Shown here piece after piece: positions 10,622 to 21,503 of a stretch of DNA of 30,727 nt (positions are counted from its first letter, which is position 1; each line of letters begins with the position of its first letter). The stretch is from NCBI GenBank assembly GCA_003614735.1, contig KZ992522.1:1-30727 (forward strand), written 5' to 3'. The translations under genes and the position numbers were made by a program. Below the pieces are notes generated by a model. That model saw nothing but the letters and a program-made list of their open reading frames with translations. It was not told where the DNA came from and ran no database searches. The stretch is from Thamnocephalis sphaerospora. Lineage: Eukaryota > Zoopagomycota > Zoopagomycetes > Zoopagales > Sigmoideomycetaceae.

Positions 10622-11513
10622 GGCGAAAAGTGATTCGTGCGCAGGGTTAACGGCAATGGGCGGGAACAAGGCTGATCGCGCTGGAAGCGGCCTGTTTCTT
10701 TTTTGTGAACATGGTCTGGCCCGCACACAGTGAAAATCCGGTTCAGTCCGAACACGCAAACCTGGCTTGGAAAACTGTTCAGTTTGCCCACCTCCCTCAC
10801 ACACACACTGTCGGCTAGCAAATGGTGAACCAAAGCTTCTTTTAGAGAGGAAACAGTAGGGAAGAGTGCAGTGAAAGAGATTACGAACGTCGGAAGAGAG
10901 CGCGCAAAAGTATAATAATCGATCGAAACACACGGGTGTCTGCATTGCGCGTCAGCAGCTGCAATAACAATGCGGACGCGCGCTCAAAGCCGAAAACAAG
11001 CGTGACACCGCGGCATGATCGCATCGCTGCGGATACATGCGGGAATACTGCGTGTGTGGGTGCATGCACGTACAGAAAAGAAGCATCAAAGGAATGGGAT
11101 AATAGCATGAGAACATGAAGGGACGTAACAATAGACGCGCGCGTGCGTGCACACGCGCTTTTGCCGACCCGACTCGTGAAGGAGCCGAGGCTTGCTGCTG
11201 GCGAGCAGCAGCAGGCAGGGCAAGGTAAGTGCCCCGGGGAAAAGGCGGCAATGGCCGTGGTGAGGCAAGAAAACGACCGCTACAGCGCTAACGCACAGCC
11301 GGATGACCAACCGGTCTATCTATAGTGAAAAGCAAAGGGCAAATGGAAAGAAAGGGAGTACATGGTGCATGCCGCGTGCCCGCAGCGTAGATGCAGCCGG
11401 TGGCAGCCAGGGCAGCGTGCGCGCATCTATCAGGATGCACGCCGCTACGGCCGCCTGTGCACGGCTGCCGCTTTCAGCGCGGCCGGCTTCACCGTGCTGT
11501 GTGCACACGGGAA
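10622..11513. promoter_or_regulatory. Tom22 upstream region and 3' flank of the MYND gene
   Basis: No gene is seen in about 890 bases. Read toward Tom22 (minus strand), the part near 10835-10915 is pyrimidine-rich, and a TATA-like ATTATTATA lies at 10911-10919, about 290 bases before the ATG. The part from 11119 to 11513 should hold the 3' end of the MYND-protein transcript. Confidence 0.4.
10911..10919 (-). promoter_or_regulatory. Possible TATA-like element of the Tom22 gene
   Basis: On the minus strand this reads ATTATTATA in otherwise GC-rich DNA. It is followed toward the gene by a CT-rich tract, the arrangement seen upstream of several genes in this window. Confidence 0.3.
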
Positions 11514-13820
11514 TCACGACACGGGAAAGGGCTCGGCGCGAAAGTGTGCTGCCTCCACCTCACCAGCGGCCAGATCGACGCTGCTGCGACTATTATCGCG
11601 CGACATGACCGCTGACGTTGCATGTGCGTGGTGGTGATGATGGGCCGACGATGCGCTGGCCACAGTGGCCGCGGCCACCGCTGCTGCCGCGGCAGCTGCC
11701 ACCGCATCCGATGAGGTAGGCGTGGACGTGGTGGCCAAGTCCATGTTGACGGCCATACCGACGCCAACATCATCGGTGCTCATGGCCACATCCACGTTCT
11801 GCTGGTCCGACATGGAGCTGCTGTCCACCAGCTCCTCGTCTTCGTCATCGTCAGTGCCAGCGTTGCTAGGCCGCTCGGCGATGGTGTCGTCGTCGCTAGC
11901 CTTGCTGGAGCTGCTATCGTCGCATCTTGATGACGGGCGTGTACGTTCGACCGTGGCCGATACCGATGTCCGGCGCTCGCCAGACACGGTCGCAACGGGT
12001 GTGGAGGCCAGCGTGGCCGCAGCAGACGGTCGGCGAAAGCGTGCCATGGGCACGCTCGTGGTAGACGGTGTACGGTGACCAAGCGGTGTTGCGACCGCCG
12101 CAGTGGCCGGCGCTGCTGCGGTGGCCAATGCTGTTCGGGCGCCTGTGGCGGGTGTAACCATCGGCGCCGTTCCGGGCATACCCGCGAGCGTGTACTGGTA
12201 GGTGTGTGGCGGACGTTGTGTATGTTGCGCATGCTGAGGGTGCGCATTGGCAAGTGGCACCGTGGGCGTGGCAGTATTGGTGGCCGCCGTCATGGTCGTG
12301 GCAATGGTGGCCGTCACCGTGGTGGCCGCGGTCGCCATAGCCATCATTCCTGTCGCGCCTGTGTTGACTTGGGCGGGGTCGTTGACCGTCGGGGGCACCG
12401 GTGCGGCAACACCGACCGGCACACCTGCTACGCCGTTGCTGGCCGCGGCGCTCGCCGTGCTGGCCGCAGCAGCCGCGGCACCAGCCGCCGTGGATTGCCG
12501 CGCCACACACCAGTAGCGATGACCGTCAGACCAGGCACGGCTCTGGCATTGTTTGGAGCAGTACTTTGCTTTGCGACAACGGCGACATTTGGCAAACTCG
12601 TGCGGTGTCGTCTCCCAATGGCCGCAGTGCAGATAGGCACAGCGACGCAGACCGCCACGCGTGTCGTCCTTGCGGCAGCCGTTGCGCATGACAACGCCGG
12701 CCCACAGCTGGATGGTGTTGGAGTGATGCCGAGCACAGAAGCGTTCCACCAGCGTAAACACGTTGACCGGATAGTCGACGTGCAGCCGATCGCGGATGCG
12801 TGGATGCTTGGACAGATAGGCCAGCAGCTGGAGTGCAAGCAGGATATCCTCCTCGCGGAAGGGCGGCTCGTTGGCGGTAAACACTGCCGTTGCCGCGGCT
12901 GCCGCGGCCGCCGCAAACTCCTGTTGGCGGCGCACGGTCGACGCTACCGTGGCGGCATCCTGCGCATCGTCCTCGTCCATGGACGCCGGCGAATGGGCCG
13001 GGTTGGTCGCACGACGCAGTCGAGTTGTGACCAAGTTGGCCGCCCATGCTGGCAGCCGGCGCGCCGCATTCTCCATGACCGTGCTCATCGCGTCGGTCTC
13101 CATAGGTGTGGCCGTCATGGCGCCCGCATCGACCGGTACCGGCGGCACCGGCACAACTGGCGCGCCATGCTCCTCCACCTCCATTGGCGTAGCCGTGTCT
13201 GCGGTGGGAAGCGCATTGTTAAGGTGCATTGCCACGCCCGCTTCCACACCCGTGGCCAATCCTCCCACCACCGTCGTGACTGGCGTGGTGGTTGTGACTG
13301 GCGCACCATGGCGCACCATGGCGGTCGGATGTGGTAGCGGCATGGGGCCGCCGAGCGTCGGTCCGGCCGTAGCCGAGCCTGCAAAGGGCAGGGTGCCGCG
13401 TGCGGTTGGCTCGCGTGCCATGCGGTACGTTTCCAAGGTGGCCAGATAACTTTCCAGCACACGAATAATGACCCGCACGCCACCGCTACGCTCAACACGC
13501 GCGCGAATATGCTCCGAGCTGCGCACGCCCACGTTGACCAGGCAGTGGTAGGCGAGAATCCAGCGCCAAGCGCTGCGGCGGTCACGATTGTCGGAGCGCG
13601 AGGTCGTTTCCAGAATGTGAGTCAGTCGCTCTAGGCCGCCGTCGACCGACAACGCCTCGCGCACCCGCTGCGACGTTGAAGTCATCAGCGACAGATGCAT
13701 TAGCGAGGTGAGCAGCGGCAGCGGTGCCGTGCAGTCCAATGCGCGCCGGTCATAGAGCGACGGCGTGATGGTGAGGCAGGCGCGCTGCTGCTCGGGAAAG
13801 CAAAAGTTTTGCTCGCGCAT
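11514..13820 (-). CDS. MYND-type zinc finger protein of the Mub1/SamB family, 768 aa
   Basis: In yeast, Mub1 works with the ubiquitin ligase Ubr2 to mark the proteasome-gene activator Rpn4 for degradation; SamB in Aspergillus affects growth and morphogenesis. The frame is uninterrupted. The N-terminus is typical of the family: MREQNFCFPEQQRA, SLYDRRALDCTAPLPL, a TSTSQRVREALSVDGGLERL block, then YHCLVNVGVRSSEHIRARV (armadillo-like). The MYND finger spans about residues 394-438 with the Cys/His ligands CAYLHC, KCRRC, YCSKQC and HRYWC. Ala/Thr/Met-rich low-complexity segments flank the finger on both sides, and an acidic Ser-rich region (DDEDEELVDSSS) and an Ala-His tail end the protein. Substrates here are inferred only from the family. 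Confidence 0.93.
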   Translation of the reverse strand: MREQNFCFPEQQRACLTITPSLYDRRALDCTAPLPLLTSLMHLSLMTSTSQRVREALSVDGGLERLTHILETTSRSDNRDRRSAWRWILAYHCLVNVGVRSSEHIRARVERSGGVRVIIRVLESYLATLETYRMAREPTARGTLPFAGSATAGPTLGGPMPLPHPTAMVRHGAPVTTTTPVTTVVGGLATGVEAGVAMHLNNALPTADTATPMEVEEHGAPVVPVPPVPVDAGAMTATPMETDAMSTVMENAARRLPAWAANLVTTRLRRATNPAHSPASMDEDDAQDAATVASTVRRQQEFAAAAAAAATAVFTANEPPFREEDILLALQLLAYLSKHPRIRDRLHVDYPVNVFTLVERFCARHHSNTIQLWAGVVMRNGCRKDDTRGGLRRCAYLHCGHWETTPHEFAKCRRCRKAKYCSKQCQSRAWSDGHRYWCVARQSTAAGAAAAAASTASAAASNGVAGVPVGVAAPVPPTVNDPAQVNTGATGMMAMATAATTVTATIATTMTAATNTATPTVPLANAHPQHAQHTQRPPHTYQYTLAGMPGTAPMVTPATGARTALATAAAPATAAVATPLGHRTPSTTSVPMARFRRPSAAATLASTPVATVSGERRTSVSATVERTRPSSRCDDSSSSKASDDDTIAERPSNAGTDDDEDEELVDSSSMSDQQNVDVAMSTDDVGVGMAVNMDLATTSTPTSSDAVAAAAAAAVAAATVASASSAHHHHHAHATSAVMSRDNSRSSVDLAAGEVEAAHFRAEPFPVS

Positions 13821-13822
13821 GA

Positions 13823-14009
13823 CTAATGCAATATGGTACGAGATGCAACTGCGATATCAGCCGTTGATGCAAGTCGTCGTGCCTTTGTGCGATGCTATTA
13901 GGGCAAGGGCGTTACACGGCGCGTGAGTGGTCATCCATCAAGCGGCAAGTGGGTGCGTCATCATCGCCGTGGATCCGCCGCATGGGCATGTCCATCCTGG
14001 ATAACTTAC
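13823..14009 (-). other. Possible 5'-UTR intron of the MYND-protein gene
   Basis: On the minus strand a strong donor (CG|GTAAGTTA) at 14009 pairs with an acceptor TTGCATTAG ending two bases before the start codon. The 187-base interval is longer than coding introns here. If real, transcription starts in the CT-rich tract farther upstream. Confidence 0.35.
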
Positions 14010-15107
14010 CGAAAGGAGCCTGCCAAGTGTCTATCCAAAGATCGACGCGAAAGTGCTAGCGACGAGCAAGGAGACTGCGATTAGAACATGAACAAACGGC
14101 CGGTCGGCCAGCATAGGCAGCGCAGACGTAGCACGGTTGCGCGCGTGACGCGCAAAGCACCGACACCTAGCGTCACGATGACCAGCGATATGCAGCACAG
14201 CCTCAGGCATGCAAAGGCACCAACGCGCCCAGCAGTCACTCAGCGCACCCACCAGTATAGCAATAAGGAGCACAGAGCAGCGTATGCGGATGCCGTGGCA
14301 GGATCGCGACTGGGCGGCAGCAACAGCAGTAGCAGTAGACGATAAAGAGTGGCAGAGGAGAGCCAGCAAGGAGGGTGGGACGGGTCAGCAGGTGTTGTCT
14401 TTGCGAGATGCCTCCACAAGGCGGGCGGGCGGACGGGCGAGAAAGAGCAAGAGCGAGCGCGAGCGCAAGCGCGTGGATGGGTCTGCACCAAACAGACGTG
14501 GTGGCTGCTAGCACAGCCGTCTTGAGACGACCCAAACACAGATGAAGCGTGGTAGTCGTCGTGTGGGTGCACACGTGGGGTTCAGTTGGAACGACAAAGG
14601 GCTGGAGCGATCTGGTCGGGAAGAGAAAGGGAGAAGCAAGGTGTAGTAGAGCGGCCACTGCACAGCACCGGTTCAGATAGCCGTCTGTATGCTTGATGCA
14701 CACACGCGCGCGCGGGGAACGTCGCAGGAGAAAGAGGTGAAGGGGAGAGGGAGAGAGAGAAGGAAGGACGAAAAGGGCAGCGATGAGATGGCGGAGAAGC
14801 AGGCCGGCGAGAAGAAGAGGCGGCGGACGGCGACCAAGCACCTTTTGCACCCACAAAAGTCAACGCAAGTAGGGAACACGAATAGGTGGAAAGGGGCGCG
14901 TGTAGGCGGCGGTTGTCGCAGGACGACGCTCTAGACAGCCGCCAAGAAGCAGTACCAGTATCTGTGGTAGGATAGGCAAAGGGCAGGTCAAAGACCAGCA
15001 CGCAATCGGTCGTTGTGGCAAGCCTAAACGGTCGCAGTCTCTGCCCGTATACACGCGCGTGAGAGACACCAAGAAGCACTGGAGAAGCGGAACAAGGAGT
15101 GCGAGCG

Positions 15108-15146
15108 TAGCAGCAGCAGCAGCAACAGCAGCAGCAACAGCAGCGG
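15108..15146. repeat. CAG/CAA trinucleotide microsatellite
   Basis: This is an interrupted run of AGC/CAG units with CAA interruptions in non-coding DNA. A second AGC run lies near 15690-15720 and others are scattered in the same gap. Confidence 0.7.
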
Positions 15147-15295
15147 CCGAGGCGGTCACAGCGTGAGCGTGGGATCGCACCACAGGTCTAAGCAATGGAC
15201 ACACGCACACACGACAGCGCGTAGGCCTACAGGTACAGCGTTCACGGGACTCGCTCAAACAAGACGCGCGCGCGCGCAGACACGTACGGGTGGAC

Positions 15296-15368
15296 GAAAA
15301 GAGTGAGAGAGTGAAAGAGAAGGAAGAGAGGACGATGAGAGTGAGAGAGTGAGAGAACGGTGAGAGAG
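15296..15368. repeat. GA-rich simple repeat
   Basis: Repeated GAGAGTGA/GAGAGA units give CT-rich sequence on the minus strand. It is part of the purine-rich block upstream of the MYND gene. Confidence 0.6.
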
Positions 15369-16599
15369 ATGCGTGGCTGTGAAGCCAATAGGTTACCAAC
15401 CAGCTCGGCGCCACAACACACACACCACCAGCGCATCCGCCCGTCAACCCATAACAGCCGTTGACATGGCTCACGTGGCCTTATAGCCAACAGCTTGACT
15501 GACTCCGTAGTCTACGTGTCATCCACGCGTGCAGCATCGGCGCCCAATGTAGCAGGCAGCAAAGTAGGCAGGCTGGTGACAAGGCCAGTGGCGCAAAGGG
15601 CTTGCGTAGCGGTGGTGTAAAAGCAGGTCAAAAGGGGGTCATGCATCGGCTGCTTGCGCCGGTGCCCACGCCGATGACGACGACAGTAATAGCAGCAGAA
15701 ATAGCAGCAGCAGCAGCAGCGATGATATGGCCGATGCAGCGCAGCAGGAAGCCATGGCGATGCGACGATCAGGCAAGATGGCGCTGTCAGCCAACCGGCA
15801 GGCGTCTGGCAAGGCCCTGCGCCGCTCACAGGCACAGGACGACGATATATGCGTGCGCCGCATCGCATCCATGCCGTCGCTACAGCCCCACGACGCGACA
15901 CCAGCAAGCATAGATAGTTGCCGGACCGATGCGTCGACTGGAAAATCTCGGCGGGTTGATCCGTGGTGAGCTGGTGCATACACACGTGATACCGCATATA
16001 AGCGGCGAAGAGGCAGCACGCCACTGGAAACGCCTGGCTTACCAAAGACACGGCGGAGGTGTAGGGAGCGTCGCATAAGCGGAAAAAGACATACGGCGCC
16101 GCCGGACGCGCGTGCACGGCCGCCGTTAGACCATGCGTGTCCGTGCGTGCTCATGCAATATATGCTCACCTTGGAGTGGTTCGCGTGCCAAGGTGCATGC
16201 TCCAGACAGCTTGGTGTTTGTCGACCAGAGCCGTTTGACCGCGACGATGCAGGCCACCGCAGGCGGACAGGCAGGCGATGGTGGCGGCCATGGCTGCGAC
16301 TGCGTGCCAGCATTCAGCTGCATGGACACGCTGTAGCTGTGCTGCTTGACGCTCTCTCTCTCTCCTCTTTCTTTCTCACTCCAGTCTCCTACATTGGCGC
16401 GCGTTACCACGAATACGCCGCGCCTCCGCCTTGCCTCTCCCTCCAAGCTCCCTCCAAGCTCCCTCGCCTCACCTCCGCTGCCATCTCCACATTACTGCAC
16501 AGTGCTGGCGCCGAATTGCCCGGCCGTCTGCACGCATCGCGCTATTCTCCCTCGCTGCGTCTCTGGGCTTGGCCGTTGAGCCTGCGCGCGTGTCCAAGC

Positions 16600-17904
16600 A
16601 TGGACACGGGGCATTCCTCGGACGGGTTTGCACTGCCACTCGAGCTGCTTCATGCCGTGCTCTTCTACGTGGACGCCTTCGACGTACTACGGCTGAGTAT
16701 ATGCGCCCGCCGCTTTCACAATGCCATTAGCGTCGACGAAGTGCTCTGGCGTCAGCTGTACTGTCGTCGCTTTGGCTGCGAGTCGCTCGCCTGGCTGGGT
16801 GAATTGACCTTCACCAGCCCACATGTCAGTCACATGGCATGCGAGCTTCGCGAGGCTCAATGGCGGCGGCATTTTCGCCGGCGGCTCCATGCTGAGCGCA
16901 CTTGGCTCCAGGGCCATCTGCTGACTCGCACCCTGCATCTGCCCAACCTGCCGACCACGCTGCGGACCGAGCTGGCGCCGAGCAAGGTCAGACAAGGCGG
17001 ACACCGGCGACATCACAGCGAATCGTTTCTCAATATGCTGGCGGGCGGCAGCGGAGGCGATATACCTCCGCACACCGCCAGCTACGCCGACAACAGGACG
17101 CCGGGCCGTCTCAAACTTCTGGACACCGACGGCGGCGGCAACGCGTTGGTGGCACGGACAGAACCGCTGGCCATTTACCTAATTCAGCATCGTGATGACG
17201 GCCATTCGGACGTGCTCTCCGGTGCCGCCCTTGCTCCATCATCTCAGACGACGGTGCGCGAGCTATTTCCGCGTCGCATCGCCAACGCCGACTGGTCAAA
17301 TGTCCGCTATGCACCCTATCATACCATCAACGGCCGATTGGCCCAAAATCGCTACGCCGTCGTGACCATGGCCACCGCCGATGCGAGCGGCCAGTGGCGA
17401 TGTGGCACTTGGGCATGGCGCTTGGCAGACAACACCGTCCTATGGCATCGCACCAGCGCCGACTCCATTGTGCCACGTACGCTACGCGGTCGCTGGTTGT
17501 TCTATATGCAGCGCCAGCGAGCCAGTGCCGAATCGAGCGACACAACGTCATCGACGGTTAGCACGACGTGGGCAAACGAGGGCGAACAAACCACCGGCCT
17601 GTGGATATTCTCGCTCTGTGATTTGGACCCGCCGGGAGCCGCCACGACAGGGCCCATTGCGCAAGAGTATCCGGCCGTGATGACAGGCCCGTACAGGCAT
17701 TGCCACCTGCATATGCTAGATCCGTCGGGTCGTACTCGGTGGCCCGCCATCCCCGACACGGACTGCCACGCTGTCGTCTACCAGCATCGCTATGATGCTG
17801 GCACTCACGCGCTGCATTGGCGGTTAGATTTGCCCGACGCATGGCGCCAGCGCGAGGATTCTAATTTGCCATCATCGACCTCGCCATCATCATCATCATC
17901 ATCA

Positions 17905-17936
<32 letters not shown>

Positions 17937-19359
17937 TAATAGAGCGGCGGCGGCGGAGCGCGCTGCGTCTGCGGAGCGTCTGTTTGCTCAGCTGGGCCTG
18001 GCTGAGCGCGGCTATGTGCCGTTGCCGGGCGTTGGCACCATCGTCGGCATGCTGTGTGCGCAGGTAGACAATCGCCGCGTGGTGGTCTCGGGCGTGTCGC
18101 GCGACGCGCAGGGACGCCTTACTACGTTTATGCTGCTGCTCTCGCTGGCAGCCAAAGACCAGAGCCCATTGCCGGCCCCACCACGCGAGTCTGCCCTCCG
18201 CTCAGTGCTCACCGCGCCCTTTGATCCCGCCACGCGCTTAGACTCTGGTCAGACCGACAGTACGCTAGTTCCAGCTGCGCTGTACTGGCTGCGCAGCGGA
18301 CCGCGATATGGCGCGCGTATTTTGGTACCGGCCCCAGCGCGCAACCAGTTGATCATCCAAGGGCCAGAGTCGATGATACGCGTTGCATCACTGGTGGACG
18401 GTACTCTGCTGCACGGGCTACCGGGCGTATATGGTGTCACAGCGCTGTACGCGATGATCGGTCCCATCTGGTTGGCAGGCATCTCGTCGCACGGTCAACT
18501 GGTGCTGATGGACACGGCGGCCGGCGAAATGTATTCTCGCCAGTTGGAGGAGCCAATGGACGAGCTGAGTGACGTCGAGTATGCTGATGCCAATTGCATT
18601 GACGATGACGATGGTCACGGTGAGGATGGGGGCACTGCGGACGACGACCAGTATGCACATCCTCCGGAAAAGAGCCGATTTGCAGCAATATCGGTAGCAG
18701 CGCTAAGATCGCGCAGCTACACCACCGCGCGCGACACTAACGGTGGTCCGCCACTGGTGGCGCCTATCGAACGTCTTCGCCCGCGCGCTGGCCTGGAACG
18801 GCAACAGTGGCTGGCTGGAGTGATCGGATTGAACACGCTTATTTGCGTGCGACATCACGATATCATGCTGGTCCATGCTCAGCCACCGCCACCTACTGTC
18901 GCCGAGCTTGCTGCAGAGTCGGCGCGTTCCACGCCGCGTCACTACTCTGTGACTGACTCGGACGCACCCACGGCATCCTCGTCGATCTTTGGACGCTCAT
19001 CTCCATCCGGCATGTCGGCCATCACATCGGCATTCTCTGCTCTATCCCGCCCGCGCAGCTGGATGCACACTATCCGCCGACCTGGCTACACGCACCGCCG
19101 TGCCAACACGACCGAAGTTGAGCTGCCGCTTTCGCCCCCCGATGATCAGCCGGCGCTCTGTTCAGAGGAGACACTTGAGATACCACCGCGGCGATCGGGC
19201 CTATTGATGCGCGCGTTCTCGCGAGCCATTGGTCGTCTACGCCCAGGATCGAGACGACGCAACAGCAACGCCAGCACCCACTCGACGGGATCTGCGGCTG
19301 CTACCAGAAGATGGGACATGGGAAGCGTTGGTAGAAGCGTCAAAGCAGGCCAGCATTAG
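16600..19359 (+). CDS. Large F-box domain protein, single exon, 919 aa
   Basis: The F-box lies at about residues 10-60: ALPLELLHAVLFYVDAFDVL, then CARRFHNAI and VLWRQLYCRRF, the standard pattern for Skp1 binding. The long C-terminal part is rich in short strand-like and aromatic segments, suggesting a propeller-like substrate module, but no repeat family is clear. A run of about 19 serines (near residue 430) is encoded by a compound ATC/GTC repeat, followed by an Ala/Glu-rich stretch. Acidic residues cluster near 665-685, and the C-terminus is basic with RSGLLMRAFSRAIGR. I chose the ATG at 16600 because the F-box begins just after it. The frame extends upstream to 16147, but that part is CT-rich leader-like sequence. 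Probably an SCF adaptor; target unknown. Confidence 0.85.
17885..17936 (+). repeat. Compound coding microsatellite (ATC)n(GTC)n encoding poly-Ser
   Basis: About seven TCA-type units switch to about ten TCG-type units in the same frame, all coding Ser. The tract is likely length-variable between strains. Confidence 0.85.
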
Positions 19360-19634
19360 GCAGCACCTTTTGCATCAGCAGTAACACATCAATACCTGTA
19401 TTCATAGGACAACGCAACGCGTACTGATACATCGTCGGTTGCATGTAGCGTGAATGGAGTGTGCAGGATAACCTCCGCTTTAGCGTCACCGTCGATTCAT
19501 CCCACTTTGCAATGTAATAAAACGGTTACCACAAACGGAAAGCACACGCACAGAGAAAGAAGGTAGGCAAACGAGCGAGCGTGCAGGTCGCCATGTCCAG
19601 CAGCTTTGTCACCGCGATGTGCCCCATGGCACGC
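19360..19634. other. Convergent 3' intergenic region
   Basis: This lies between the F-box stop (+) and the seipin stop (-). The only notable signal is the poly(A)-like hexamer at 19516. Confidence 0.5.
19516..19521 (+). terminator. Candidate poly(A) signal AATAAA for the F-box gene
   Basis: AATAAA lies about 157 bases past the F-box stop codon in the correct orientation. The distance is long but acceptable. Confidence 0.4.
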
Positions 19635-21177
19635 CTACACCTGGCGACGGCGAATGTTTGCGCTTGGGCCTTCACCGGCCTTGTCGAGGATATCGTCGTC
19701 ATCCATGTAGCTAAAGGACGACGGGCCCTCCGAGTGCGGAATCGACACGTCGGGCACCAGCTGGTCGCCATGCAGATCGCCCGTGGCTGCCACCGAGGCT
19801 GTCGGCCGCGACGAGCTTGCACCGAGATCGTCCGAGTCATAGCCAGTCTCAGTGCCAAACACGTCGCTGGGCTCGCTGGTGACGGTGGCCGAGTCCAGGG
19901 GACGGCGCAGTGCTGCAGCGCCCGCATCGAGCCCTTCGTCCTCGCCGAATCCAATGGCCGTCTCGTAGGCGTTGGCCGCACGCGCGTTCCACCACTGCGC
20001 CAGCGACCGCCAGGCAATAGCGGCAAACAGCAGCGACCAGAGCACAAAGGTGCCGACAAAGACGATACCGGTGGGCACCGACCAGTAGTACATGAGGTAG
20101 CGCAGACCCTTGAAATGGGCACGCAGGTGCAGGTTGGCCTCGTACACCATCAGGCGCGCGTCGCTAATCGTGACGATGGCATGCGTGATGGGTGCATCAT
20201 ACGAGTCGGACACGCCCTCCATGAGACGCAGTGTCAGCGCCTGCGCTTCCATGCTCCAGCCGGGCACCAGAAGGAACACACGGGCTACCGTGTTGATGAG
20301 TCGCAGCAGCGGTGACTGGTAAGTGAGAATAGCCTGGATCGTCGGGCGTGCCGCAGCCGGACATGTGTTAGCATGCATCCTAGCGCATCACCCTTTCACC
20401 ATGCCGTTATCTCCACTTACCGGGCGGCTAGAGCTGTGGATAATCGCATTGTCATCAGACACCAGGTCGACGCGTACCATAAAGTTGCCTGCGGAAAAGC
20501 ATTAGCACCATGAATCGCGTGACGCTCGGTTCGTTCCCGCCTGCACATACCAATGTCGTAGTTGCGATCCGAGTTGGGCACATACATGTCCATGGTCACA
20601 TCGTAGCCCTGATCATGCGAAAGAAGCTAGCGCGTATCATGCATGGGTCAATCAGCCATCTTGCAGGAAAACGCGCTTCGGCCGAGGCCTTACTTGATTG
20701 CTGGTCATATCGCCAAAGTCCACCCGAGCGCTGGGCGTCGTCAATTCACTGTGGGTCGCATGATGCGTGGATGTGCCCATACTTTGGTCAGTCTTTTCAT
20801 CATGACAGCCGCCGCCGCCACAGCACATGAGCACCGGCCGCGCACTTGCCCATACTGCAGATACACTGGCGCCGAGTGCGCCACCTTGGGGACGTAAAAG
20901 TAGTAGAAGCCGGCATAGGCCACCACAGCCGCGCCAATCATGGCCGTAAAGGCAAACAGGGCGACCACGAGCTTGACCACCACGCCCTGGGTGCGCGGCG
21001 AGAAAAGCGACGAGGTCGCGCGACGCACATACGGATCGACGGCATCCGCAATGGGGTCGACGACCGCAGCAACAGGCTGCAGACAGCGGCGCACCGCCAA
21101 CAATGAGATGCATACAGACGCTCGGTTAGCATAATAACGTGCCAGCGACAGCGCAGACCACCTACGCCGGACGACAT
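19635..21177 (-). CDS. Seipin, ER lipid-droplet assembly protein, 372 aa
   Basis: Seipin (Fld1 in yeast, BSCL2 in humans) forms ER rings at lipid-droplet contact sites and controls droplet formation. Six exons join in frame: 21177-21166, 21076-20850, 20748-20694, 20608-20551, 20488-20421 and 20333-19635. Two membrane spans lie at about residues 35-63 and 225-248. Between them is the lumenal domain with family blocks: APVYLQYG, ARVDFGDM, GYDVTMDMYVP, NFMVRVDL, SSSRPAILTYQSPLL, then VYEANLHLRAHFKGLRYLMY before the second span. The cytosolic tail (about 120 residues) is acidic and Ser-rich. The first exon codes only MSSG, supported by a TGCTAAC branch site and a CTGCAG acceptor. Intron 2 (20849-20749) appears to use a GC donor (GG|GCAAGT). 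Other introns are GT-AG, 62-90 bases. Confidence 0.92.
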
Positions 21178-21503
21178 GGTAGCACGGCTAGTGACGTATC
21201 AGAAGAAGCGAGACAACCAACTGGGCGTGAAGAGAGAATGCGTCACTCCAGACGGGCGGTATTTCGTCAGGCAGCGGTGGCAATAAGCTGGAAAGGTAGA
21301 GTTGGGGAAACAGAGGACAAGCGACAACGAGAGCGGCAGCGCGACATGCCGTTCAGAACACTGCTTCTTCACGTGATGGCGCCAAATGCAAAAGGCGTCT
21401 CATCCTTGTCGTAGCATGCGCTCGCCTCCCTGGGTCAGCGGCTTTGGCACATGGTTTATAGTATAAACACGTTGGCATATTGCAGGGCCAGACAGGCCAC
21501 GTC
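21178..21503. promoter_or_regulatory. Intergenic region upstream of seipin, with TATA-like palindrome
   Basis: No gene is seen. At 21454-21468 a perfect 7-base inverted repeat around one base (GTTTATA-G-TATAAAC) lies about 280 bases upstream of the seipin start. It could be the seipin TATA element or a 3' signal of the pterin synthase gene. Confidence 0.4.

Larger units (their letters stand above)
13821..16599. promoter_or_regulatory. 2.8-kb divergent non-coding region between MYND and F-box genes
   Basis: I see no supportable gene on either strand; the open frames are low-complexity. The + strand is A+G-rich from about 14340 to 15400, so CT-rich when read toward the MYND gene. It turns CT-rich from about 16340 to 16600, when read toward the F-box gene. 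It also holds CAG-type repeats. The pattern fits two long, oppositely directed promoter and leader regions. Confidence 0.5.

Noticed and set aside
12075-13337. A 420-codon + strand open frame opposite the MYND gene
   Set aside because: It is an Arg/Gly/His-rich antisense shadow of the conserved Mub1/SamB frame and GC-rich repeats.
14236-15474. Several long minus-strand open frames rich in Ser, Leu, Pro and Cys
   Set aside because: They lie in CT-rich sequence where stop codons are rare by composition; different frames are open at once, and none shows a domain.
16147-16599. N-terminal extension of the large F-box protein by about 150 residues
   Set aside because: The sequence is CT-rich leader with no conservation visible; the F-box begins just after the ATG at 16600.
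19581-20315. + strand 244-codon open frame opposite seipin exon 6
   Set aside because: The minus strand clearly encodes conserved seipin; the + frame is a shadow.
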